A DNA stretch of 32,095 nucleotides, taken from the NCBI GenBank assembly GCA_012838445.1, contig DUPF01000091.1, positions 1-32,095 of the forward strand. The letters run 5' to 3'. Source of the DNA: Intrasporangiaceae bacterium. GTDB taxonomy: Bacteria > Actinomycetota > Actinomycetes > Actinomycetales > Dermatophilaceae. The notes beneath the pieces are model-generated. The model was not told the DNA's origin, made no database searches, and worked only from the letters and a program-made list of their open reading frames with translations. The position numbers and the translations under genes were made by a program. Position 1 is the first letter of the stretch; every line of letters begins with the position of its first letter. This document shows positions 25,345-32,095 of the stretch, one piece after another.

Positions 25345-26667
25345 TCAGGGCGCGCTCCGGCCCGGATCGGCGGCCGCCCGGGCCGCGGCGGGCAGCGCGG
25401 CCAGCACCGCCTCGACAGCAGCGTCGTCGTGGGCGGCGCTGACGAACCACGACTCGAACGCACTCGGCGGCAGGTGTACCCCCTGATCGAGCATCGCGTG
25501 GAAGAACCGGCCGAAGGCGGCCGTGTCCTGGTCACGGGCATCGTCATAATTGCGAACCTCGTTCTCCCGGAAGAAGATCGAGAACATCGACCCCGCCCAC
25601 TGGACCCGGTGCGCCACCCCGGCCGCGGACAACTCGGCCGAGGCCGCATCGGCGATGACGCGCGAGACCGAGGCGAGGTGCGCATACACCTCATCGGTGC
25701 AGGCCTGCAGCGTGGCCAGTCCGGCGGCTGCCGCCACCGGGTTCCCGGAGAGGGTCCCGGCCTGATAGACCGGCCCCTGCGGGGCGAGCATCGCCATGAT
25801 GTCGGCGCGGCCACCGAACGCGGCGGCGGGGAACCCACCGCCCATGACCTTGCCGAAGGTGAACAGGTCCGGCGCCCCGTCCGTGGTCGGGCCCTCGAGA
25901 CCGAACCAGCCGCTGCGGCTGCACCGGAATCCGGTCATCACCTCGTCGGAGATGAGCAGGGCCCCGTGCCGGCTGGTCAGGGTGCGCAGTGCCGCGGTGA
26001 AGCCGGGCGCGGGCGGGACCACACCCATGTTGCCGGCGGCGGCCTCGGTGATGACGGCCGCGATCTGCTCACCCCGCTCGGCGAACGCCGTCTCGAGGGC
26101 GGCGATGTCGTTGAAGGGCAGCACGATCGTCTCGGCGGCGGCCTGGGCGGGCACGCCGGCAGAGTCGGGCAGGGCGAGGGTCGCCACCCCGGAGCCGGCG
26201 GCGGCCAGGAGCGAGTCGACGTGGCCGTGGTAGCAGCCGGCGAACTTGACGACGAGGGTGCGGCCGGTGAAGCCACGGGCGAGGCGGATGGCGCTCATCG
26301 TCGCCTCGGTCCCGCTCGAGACGAGCCGGATCTGCTCGACCGGCTCGACCCGGGCGATGATCTCCTCGGCGAGGAGCACCTCACCCGGGCTCGGCGTGCC
26401 GAACGAGAAGCCCCGGGCGGCGGCCTGCCGGACCGCGTCGAGGACGTGTGGGTGGGCGTGCCCGAGGATCATCGGCCCCCACGAGCAGACGAGGTCGACA
26501 TAGCGGGAGCCGTCGACGTCGGTCAGCCACGCCCCCTGCCCGGAGGCCATGAAGCGCGGCGTCCCCCCGACGGCCCGGAAGGCGCGCACGGGGCTGTTCA
26601 CCCCTCCGGGGACGATCTGCTGGGCCCGGGTGAGCAACTCCTCGGACCGGGTCGTGGGTCGGTTCAC
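25345..26667 (-). CDS. hemL: Glutamate-1-semialdehyde 2,1-aminomutase, HemL
   Basis: PLP enzyme that turns glutamate-1-semialdehyde, made by HemA, into 5-aminolevulinate. 440 aa from GTG at 26667, overlapping the marR stop by GTGA. Landmarks: [12 protein letters not shown] near the start, [28 protein letters not shown] (phosphate binding), [17 protein letters not shown] and the PLP lysine K273 in [12 protein letters not shown], with [13 protein letters not shown] after it. Full length. It works with HemA, HemB, HemC and HemD in the same run. Confidence 0.97.
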   Translation of the reverse strand: MNRPTTRSEELLTRAQQIVPGGVNSPVRAFRAVGGTPRFMASGQGAWLTDVDGSRYVDLVCSWGPMILGHAHPHVLDAVRQAAARGFSFGTPSPGEVLLAEEIIARVEPVEQIRLVSSGTEATMSAIRLARGFTGRTLVVKFAGCYHGHVDSLLAAAGSGVATLALPDSAGVPAQAAAETIVLPFNDIAALETAFAERGEQIAAVITEAAAGNMGVVPPAPGFTAALRTLTSRHGALLISDEVMTGFRCSRSGWFGLEGPTTDGAPDLFTFGKVMGGGFPAAAFGGRADIMAMLAPQGPVYQAGTLSGNPVAAAAGLATLQACTDEVYAHLASVSRVIADAASAELSAAGVAHRVQWAGSMFSIFFRENEVRNYDDARDQDTAAFGRFFHAMLDQGVHLPPSAFESWFVSAAHDDAAVEAVLAALPAAARAAADPGRSAP

Positions 26668-27170
26668 TGACGCCTCCGTCCGTGGTCGCGCACGATCTTC
26701 ATCGCGGCCCCGATCTGTTGGAACTGCTCCGGGGTGAGCAGGTCGACGAAATGCTCCCGGACACTCTCGATGTGCAGGCGGGCGAGCACCTCGATCAGGT
26801 CCCGGCCCGGTCCGGTCAGGACGAGTTCGACCCCTCGGCCGTCCTCGGGGCAGGGTTCGCGGACGACGAGATCCTGCTTCTCGAGTCGGGAGGCGGTATG
26901 CGTCACGCGGCTGCGCGACTGCACGACGAGGTCGGCGAGGGCGGACATCCGCATCCGCCCCCCGGGCGCCTCGGAGAGCATCGAGAGGATCTCGTACTCG
27001 GGCAGGGAGACCCCGGCGGCGGCCAGGTCCGCGTCGAGGGCGACCTCGAGGAGTCGGGCGCCATGCAGGTAGGCACGCCAGGCGAGTTGCTCCTCGTCGG
27101 TCAGCCACCGGGGGGTGGCCTCCCGCGGGGCCGGGCGGGCGCCGGCGCGGGCGTCGGGGCGGGTGGTCAT
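26664..27170 (-). CDS. MarR-family transcriptional regulator within the heme operon
   Basis: 168 aa from the ATG at 27170 (AGGAAG ribosome-binding site upstream). Winged-helix core: [25 protein letters not shown] (shown as [12 protein letters not shown] and RMRMSALAD), the recognition helix [18 protein letters not shown], and the wing [18 protein letters not shown]. Flanking helices at both ends should form the dimer. It sits between hemB (14 bp away) and hemL (GTGA overlap), so it is made together with heme enzymes. Its ligand and targets cannot be read from sequence; redox, heme or a small aromatic are all possible. The single cysteine (CPEDGRG) lies in the wing. Confidence 0.9.
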   Translation of the reverse strand: MTTRPDARAGARPAPREATPRWLTDEEQLAWRAYLHGARLLEVALDADLAAAGVSLPEYEILSMLSEAPGGRMRMSALADLVVQSRSRVTHTASRLEKQDLVVREPCPEDGRGVELVLTGPGRDLIEVLARLHIESVREHFVDLLTPEQFQQIGAAMKIVRDHGRRRQ

Positions 27171-27184
27171 CGGATCTGCACTTC

Positions 27185-28171
27185 CTATCCCAGGGTCCGG
27201 GCGGCGTCGAGCGCGAAGTAGGTGAGGATGATGTCGGCACCGGCCCGTCGGATGTGGAGCAGCGACTCGTGCATGGCGCGGTCCCGGTCGATCCAGCCGC
27301 GGTCGGCGGCGGCGACGATCGAGGAGTACTCCCCGGAGATCTGGTAGGCGGCGACCGGGACGGTCGAGATCTGCGCGGCCGCGGCGATGATGTCGAGGTG
27401 CGGGCCGGCGGGTTTGATCATGATGATGTCGGCACCCTCGGCGAGGTCGAGCTCGATCTCGCGGATCGCCTCGCGGGCGTTGGCCGGGTCCTGCTGATAG
27501 GTGGCCCGGTCGCCGACGAGGCTCGAGGCCACCGCCTCCCGGAACGGCCCGTAGAGGCCGGAGGTGTACTTGGCGGCGTAGGCCAGGACGATGACGTCGG
27601 CGAAACCGTTGGCGTCGAGCGCGGCCCGCACATAGCCGACCTGCCCGTCCATCATTCCGGACAGACCCAGGACGTGCGCCCCGGCGCGGGCCTGTGCGAG
27701 AGCCATGGCGGCATACCGGTCCAGGGTCGCGTCGTTGTCGACCCGGCCCTGGTCGTCGAGGACCCCGCAGTGGCCGTGGCTGGTGAATTCGTCCAGGCAG
27801 AGGTCGGCCATGACGACCAGATCGTCCCCGACCGCGTCGCGGACGGCGCGCAACGCGACGTTGAGGATGCCGTCGGGCGCGTCGCCGGCGCAGCCGAGCG
27901 GGTCCTTGTCCGCGTCCTGCGGCACCCCGAACAGCATCAGCCCCCCGAGTCCTTCGGCGACGCATTCGTGGGCGAGGGCGACGAGGGAGTCGACGGTGTG
28001 CTGCTGCACGCCCGGCATGGCCTCGATGTCGACCGGCTCGCTGATCCCGGCGCGCACGAACGCGGGCAGGACGAGGTCGGCCCGGTGCAGCCGGGTCTGC
28101 GCGACGAGTCGGCGCACGGCGGCGTTCTGCCGCAGTCGGCGCGGACGGGAGGTCGGGTGGGCCGGGATCAT
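27185..28171 (-). CDS. hemB: Delta-aminolevulinic acid dehydratase (porphobilinogen synthase), HemB
   Basis: Condenses two 5-aminolevulinate molecules to porphobilinogen. 328 aa from the ATG at 28171. The Schiff-base lysines are in [14 protein letters not shown] and [12 protein letters not shown]. The metal-site segment is [14 protein letters not shown]: outer cysteines are kept, but the middle one of the zinc triad is Asp. This is an intermediate pattern that, as I recall, is common in actinobacteria. It lies 13 bp downstream of the cobA-hemD fusion, same strand. Confidence 0.97.
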   Translation of the reverse strand: MIPAHPTSRPRRLRQNAAVRRLVAQTRLHRADLVLPAFVRAGISEPVDIEAMPGVQQHTVDSLVALAHECVAEGLGGLMLFGVPQDADKDPLGCAGDAPDGILNVALRAVRDAVGDDLVVMADLCLDEFTSHGHCGVLDDQGRVDNDATLDRYAAMALAQARAGAHVLGLSGMMDGQVGYVRAALDANGFADVIVLAYAAKYTSGLYGPFREAVASSLVGDRATYQQDPANAREAIREIELDLAEGADIIMIKPAGPHLDIIAAAAQISTVPVAAYQISGEYSSIVAAADRGWIDRDRAMHESLLHIRRAGADIILTYFALDAARTLG

Positions 28172-28184
28172 CGCAACCCGCCTG

Positions 28185-29822
28185 CTAGGAGTTCCGTTTG
28201 GCGCGGCGGCGGGCGGTCGGGCGGCGCAGGCTGGGCCGCTGCACCTCCTCACCGGCCTCGAGCGCAGCGGCAGCCAGTCCGGCGCCGTGGTCGGCGAGGG
28301 CGTCGACGAGCATGAGGACGTTGGCCTCGGGGGCGAGGACGTCGACCCGCAGGCCGTACTCCTCGGCGGTCTTGGCCGTTGCCGGACCGATGCAGGCGAT
28401 GACGGTGCACGCGTGCGGTTTGCCGGCGATGCCGACGAGGTTGCGCACCGTGGAGCTGCTCGTGAAGAGCACCGCGTCGAACTTGCCGGTCTTGATCGCC
28501 TCGCGGATCTCCGGCGCCGGTGGCGCGGCGCGCACGGTCCGGTAGGCGGTGACGTCGTCGACCTCCCAGCCCATGTCGAGCAGGCCGGCGACGAGGGTGT
28601 CGGTGGCGATGTCGGCCCGCGGGAGCAGCACCCGGTTGATCGGGTCGAGCACGTCGTCGTACGGCGGCCAGTCCTCGAGCAGGCCCCGGGCGGACTGTTC
28701 CCCGGAGGGGATCAGGTCCGGGTTGAGCCCCCACGCCCGCAGCGCATCGGCGGTGACCCCGCCGACGGCGGCGATCTTCAGGCCCGACAGGGCCCGGGCG
28801 TCGAGGCCGTTCTCCTCGAACTTCTCCCGGACCGCCTTGACCGCGTTGACGGAGGTGAACCCGATCCACTCGTAGCGGCCGGTGACCATCCCCTTGATCG
28901 CCTTGTCCATCTGGTGCGGGGTGCGCGGCGGTTCGACACTGATCGTCGGGACGACGCTGGAGTTGGCTCCGTATGCCTGCAGCCGCCTGGTCACGGATGC
29001 GGACTGCTCCTTGGTGCGGGGGACGAGCACGTCCCAGCCGAAGAGCGGTTTGGTCTCGAACCAGGACAGCTCCTGGCGCAGGGCGACGGTCGGGCTGACG
29101 ACGGCGAGCGCGGGGAAGTTCGTCTGTGGGACGGCACCCTCGCACTCACCGAGGGTGGTGACGATGGTGCGCTGGCGCACGATCGTGCCGTTCTCGGTGA
29201 TCGCGACCGGGGTGTCCGGGGCCCGGCCCGCGTCGAGGAGCCGGGCCAGGGTGGCGCCGAGCACGTCGGGGGTGCCGAGCAGCACGAGGGTGGAGTGGAC
29301 GTCCGCGGCGACGGCATCGGTGATCGACTCCGGGCCGTGACAGACGTGCACGCTGCGGGATTTGCTCGTCGTCAGCGGGATCCCGGCATAGGTGGGCACG
29401 GCGCTGACGGCACTGACGCCGGGGACGATGTCGAAGCCGATCTTGGCCTTGTGACAGGCCAGTGCCTCCTCGGCGAGGCCGGCGAACATCGCCGGGTCGC
29501 CGTCGAGGAGACGGACGACGAGGCCGCCGGGAGCGGCCTTGGCGGCCTGGACGACGAGTTTGGCCTTCGCGGCGTGGGTCAGCGGGCGGCCGTGGTCGCC
29601 GTGGCTGAGGCTGTCGGTGCCGGCGTCGACGATGGTGACGTCGGGTCTGGCGAAGCGTTCGACGAGGACCTCGCGGGCGAGGTGGTCGATGACGATCGTG
29701 TCGGCTCGGGCCAGCAGTTCGGTGGCGGCGACGGTCAACAGGGCCGGGTCTCCCGGGCCGGCGCCGACGAAGGCGACGTGGGCCGGGCGAGTGGCCGTTG
29801 CGGTGGCGGAGCGGGTGCTCAC
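28185..29822 (-). CDS. Bifunctional uroporphyrinogen-III C-methyltransferase / uroporphyrinogen-III synthase (CobA-HemD fusion)
   Basis: 545 aa from GTG at 29822, overlapping the hemC stop by GTGA. Residues about 12-255 are a SAM-dependent tetrapyrrole methylase: VGAGPGDPALLT near the start, RLLDGDPAMFA, and VPGVSAVSAVPTYAGIPLT. Residues about 265-520 are uroporphyrinogen-III synthase: VLVPRTKEQS, WIGFTSVNAVKAV, AVGGVTADALRAWG and FTSSSTVRNLVG. The C-terminal ~25 residues are Arg-rich. The HemD half closes the ring after HemC; the CobA half would divert uroporphyrinogen III to siroheme/cobalamin precursors. Such fusions are normal in actinobacteria. The methylase half appears intact, so it is probably active. 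Confidence 0.95.
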   Translation of the reverse strand: MSTRSATATATRPAHVAFVGAGPGDPALLTVAATELLARADTIVIDHLAREVLVERFARPDVTIVDAGTDSLSHGDHGRPLTHAAKAKLVVQAAKAAPGGLVVRLLDGDPAMFAGLAEEALACHKAKIGFDIVPGVSAVSAVPTYAGIPLTTSKSRSVHVCHGPESITDAVAADVHSTLVLLGTPDVLGATLARLLDAGRAPDTPVAITENGTIVRQRTIVTTLGECEGAVPQTNFPALAVVSPTVALRQELSWFETKPLFGWDVLVPRTKEQSASVTRRLQAYGANSSVVPTISVEPPRTPHQMDKAIKGMVTGRYEWIGFTSVNAVKAVREKFEENGLDARALSGLKIAAVGGVTADALRAWGLNPDLIPSGEQSARGLLEDWPPYDDVLDPINRVLLPRADIATDTLVAGLLDMGWEVDDVTAYRTVRAAPPAPEIREAIKTGKFDAVLFTSSSTVRNLVGIAGKPHACTVIACIGPATAKTAEEYGLRVDVLAPEANVLMLVDALADHGAGLAAAALEAGEEVQRPSLRRPTARRRAKRNS

Positions 29823-30940
29823 GGGGCGCTCTCCAAGGTGGGGTCTGACGTGGACGTGTCGGAGGTCTGTGGGGGGCGACCTTGTGGGTCGACGGTGTGG
29901 GGGTCGGTGGGGTTCGGGTGGGTGACCGGGTCTGCGGTCATGGAGTCAGCGGTCATGAGGTTGGCGGCTCCGTCGTGCAGGAGGAGGTCGGCGAGCTGTC
30001 GGCCGAGGCCGACCGGGTCGGCGGGGTCGCCGACGGCCGAGCGGCGCAGTTCGGCGCTGCCGTCGGTGGCGGCGACGACGGCCCGCAGCGAGAGCTCGAC
30101 GACGATGTCCCCGTCGTCGGTGAGGCCTTCGACGATCTCCCCGAGGGCCCCGACCGGGGCCGAGCAGCCGGCCTGGAGGGTGGCCAGAACTGCCCGCTCG
30201 GCCTCGACGCATGCGCGGGTGTCCGGGTCGTCGAGGTCGGCCAGTGCGGTGCGTACGTCGGTGCGGTCGGCGCGGCACTCGACGGCGAGGGCACCCTGCC
30301 CGGGGGCCGGGAGCATCTGGATCGGGTCGAGCAGTTCACTGATCCGCTCGGTGCGGCCGAGGCGCCGCAGCCCGGCGTGGGCGAGGATGACGGCGTCGAG
30401 GTCCCCGTCGTCGACCAGGGCGATGCGGGTGTCGACATTGCCGCGGATGTCGACCAGCTCCAGACCCCACCGCAGGGCGGCGAGTTGCGCGACGCGGCGC
30501 GGCGAGCCGGTCCCGACCCGGGCGCCGGCGCCGAGTTCGCCGAGGGTGGCCCCGTCGCGGCCGATGACGGCATCCCGTGGGTCCTCGCGCGGCGGGATGG
30601 CGGCGATGACGAGGTCCGGGTGGGGCGCGGTCGGCAGGTCCTTCAGGGAGTGCACCGCCAGGTCGATCTCGCCGCGCACGAGCGCCTCACGCAGCGCCGC
30701 GGCGAACACTCCGGTGCCGCCCAGCGTGCGCAGTGCCGCCCGGGAGACGTCCCCCTCGGTGACGATCGGGACCAGGTCGACCTCGTGCCCACGGGCACGC
30801 AACGCCGCGGCGACGTGCTCGGACTGGGTCGTCGCCAGTGGGGACCGTCGGGTCCCGAGCCGCAGTCGCAGCGGGGTCGGGTCCGGTGTCGTCGTCGGTG
30901 CTGTCGTCGCCGTTCCTGTCGTCGTCGGTCCTGTCGTCAC
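29819..30940 (-). CDS. hemC: Hydroxymethylbilane synthase (porphobilinogen deaminase), HemC, with extended tails
   Basis: Polymerises four porphobilinogens to hydroxymethylbilane. 373 aa from GTG at 30940, overlapping the hemA stop by GTGA. The enzyme core is about residues 23-335: LRLGTRRSPLATTQ, AVHSLKDLP, VGTGSPRRVAQL, LPAPGQGALAVECR, and C259 in LQAGCSAPVGALGE, which carries the dipyrromethane cofactor. Residues 2-22 are a Thr/Pro tract coded by imperfect ACGACGACA repeats. The last ~40 residues are a Thr/Pro/Asp/Ser tail containing a doubled MTAD. Most HemC proteins are 300-330 aa, so both ends are lengthened. The tails are probably disordered. Confidence 0.96.
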   Translation of the reverse strand: MTTGPTTTGTATTAPTTTPDPTPLRLRLGTRRSPLATTQSEHVAAALRARGHEVDLVPIVTEGDVSRAALRTLGGTGVFAAALREALVRGEIDLAVHSLKDLPTAPHPDLVIAAIPPREDPRDAVIGRDGATLGELGAGARVGTGSPRRVAQLAALRWGLELVDIRGNVDTRIALVDDGDLDAVILAHAGLRRLGRTERISELLDPIQMLPAPGQGALAVECRADRTDVRTALADLDDPDTRACVEAERAVLATLQAGCSAPVGALGEIVEGLTDDGDIVVELSLRAVVAATDGSAELRRSAVGDPADPVGLGRQLADLLLHDGAANLMTADSMTADPVTHPNPTDPHTVDPQGRPPQTSDTSTSDPTLESAP

Positions 30941-32095
30941 GACCGCTCACCTCCGGGCAGCCCGTCCGGGACGTCGGCGGCGCGGGAGGTCAGGGCCGGG
31001 TCCCCGTCGCGCACCGTGCGCGGCAGGTCGAACAGGTCGGACAGCGCGGCGGCGTAGTCGACCCCGCCGGGGCTGCTCGCGAGTTCCTTGACCCGGGTGG
31101 TCGGGGTGTGCAGCAGTTTGTCGACGATCCGGTGCACCGCGCGGTCCAGTTCGGCCCGGACGGTGTCGTCGAGGTGCGGGGTGCGCCGGTGCAGCAGGCT
31201 CAGTTCCCGGGTGACGACCTGGGCGGTCCGCTCCCGCAGGGCGGTCACGGTCGGGGCGACCCCGTCCCCGGCGCGGGCGGTGCGGAAGGCGCGGGCCTCA
31301 GCTGCGACGAGCGCGGTGGCGGCCTCGACGGCGGGGGTCACGGTGGTGGTGGCCAGGAGCCGGCCCAGGTCCTCCAGTCCGAGCCGTCGCACCCCGGTCA
31401 GGGCGGCGACCTCGGGGGCGACATCGTGCGGGAGGGCCAGGTCCACATACACCTGGGGGCGGCCGGCTCGGGCGACCTGGGCGTCGGCGGCATCGGAGAG
31501 GGTGACGAGCGGGCCGATCGCGCCGGTGGAGGAGATGACGATGTCCGCCTCGGCGAGTGCCTTGTCGAGTTCGTCCCACACTCTCGTCGCGGCCCCGATC
31601 CGGTCCGCCAGCCGTGCGGCTCGGTCCGGAGTGCGGTTCAGGACGGTGACGTCGGCGGCGCTGCGCACGGCGGTGGTGGCGGCCAGGGCGCCCATGCCGC
31701 CGGCACCGAGGACGAGGACCCGGCAGTCCTCGAGGGAGCCGAACACCTCGCCGGCGACCTGCAGGCCGGTCTCGACGAGGGAGTGGCTCACCGAGTCGAT
31801 CCCGGTCTCGCTGTGTACCCGTTTGCCGACCCGCAGCGCCTGTTGGAGCAGGACGTTGAGCGCGGGGCCGACGTGGCCGCGCTCCTGGGCGGCGGCGAGC
31901 GCGCAGCGCAACTGGCCGAGGATCTGGCTCTCCCCGACCGCCATGGAGTCCAGGCCGGCGGCGACGGTGAACGCGTGCTCGACGGCGCTGTCCTCGTAGT
32001 GCACGTAGAGGTGGGTGCGCAGGGTCTCCCGGTCCAGTCCGGTGACGGCGGACAGTGCGTCGGTCAGGTCGCCGAGGGCACCGTGGAAGGTGCGC
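30937..32095 (-). CDS. hemA: Glutamyl-tRNA reductase, HemA (partial, 5' end outside window)
   Basis: Reduces glutamyl-tRNA(Glu) to glutamate-1-semialdehyde, the first step of heme synthesis. About 386 codons are visible and the reading frame is open to the right edge; the N-terminal catalytic cysteine lies outside. Visible parts: TFHGALGDLTDAL and THLYVHYEDSAVEHAF at the edge, VAAGLDSMAVGESQILGQ (substrate domain), the NADPH motif VLVLGAGGMGALAA, VDLALPHDVAPEV, and the C-terminal dimerisation region with VDKLLHTPTTRVKELAS. An internal GTG at 32004 is valine in LYVHYED, not a start. First visible gene of the heme run. Confidence 0.96.
   Translation of the reverse strand, partial: RTFHGALGDLTDALSAVTGLDRETLRTHLYVHYEDSAVEHAFTVAAGLDSMAVGESQILGQLRCALAAAQERGHVGPALNVLLQQALRVGKRVHSETGIDSVSHSLVETGLQVAGEVFGSLEDCRVLVLGAGGMGALAATTAVRSAADVTVLNRTPDRAARLADRIGAATRVWDELDKALAEADIVISSTGAIGPLVTLSDAADAQVARAGRPQVYVDLALPHDVAPEVAALTGVRRLGLEDLGRLLATTTVTPAVEAATALVAAEARAFRTARAGDGVAPTVTALRERTAQVVTRELSLLHRRTPHLDDTVRAELDRAVHRIVDKLLHTPTTRVKELASSPGGVDYAAALSDLFDLPRTVRDGDPALTSRAADVPDGLPGGERS

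Noticed and set aside
27873-28060. Loss of metal binding in HemB because the middle zinc cysteine is Asp.
   Set aside because: The same pattern is, as I recall, common in actinobacterial HemB, and both Schiff-base lysines are intact; it is not evidence of a broken enzyme.
27705-31091. A 1128-codon open frame on the forward strand across the heme genes.
   Set aside because: It is entirely antisense to hemB, cobA-hemD and hemC, has the biased composition of a G+C-driven shadow frame, and shows no domain.

Overview
The window is high-GC DNA (about 70% G+C by eye) from an actinomycete, probably in the Micrococcales (Intrasporangiaceae/Dermatophilaceae-like; the exact family is inference). Evidence: a mycothione reductase, a classical menaquinone pathway, actinobacterial-style heme and complex I operons, frequent GTG starts, and a CobA-HemD fusion. 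Almost every gene serves respiration: complex I, menaquinone, cytochrome c maturation and heme.

Layout, left to right. (1) 1-7090, minus strand: nuoG (cut by the window edge), nuoF, nuoE, nuoD, nuoC, nuoB and nuoA, a tightly overlapped complex I operon. Its 217-bp upstream region carries a Rex/CRP-like palindrome and a weaker iron-box-like site. (2) 7308-9468: divergent menG (-) and menF (+). (3) 9469-11209: an accessory segment. One orphan gene (AbiEi-like N-terminus, PD-(D/E)XK/DUF559-like C-terminus) is enclosed by two tandem copies, on each side and in opposite orientation, of a structured 158-bp repeat. The repeats abut the stop codons of menF and menD. (4) 11210-14528, minus: a small WXG100-like protein, an alpha/beta-hydrolase and menD, each overlapping the next by GTGA. 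(5) 14643-18955: mtr (+), menC (-), ywiC-like (+), menE (+). (6) 18933-20126, minus: menA and a PLDc_N-type small membrane protein. (7) 20255-32095, minus: a long heme/cytochrome c run, in transcription order hemA (cut by the window edge), hemC, cobA-hemD, hemB, marR-family regulator, hemL, histidine phosphatase, resA/tlpA-like, ccdA, resB, ccsB/resC, DUF4229 protein.

Together the genes make menaquinone from chorismate (MenF, MenD, MenC, MenE, MenA, MenG; MenH and MenB are not in the window). They also make most of the heme precursor route (HemA, HemL, HemB, HemC, HemD), attach heme to c-type cytochromes (System II: ResB, CcsB, CcdA, ResA), and build the NADH entry point of the chain (Nuo). 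I see no transposase, integrase, rRNA, tRNA or CRISPR. The least ordinary parts are the inverted-repeat cassette between menF and menD and the WXG100-like/hydrolase pair translationally coupled to menD.
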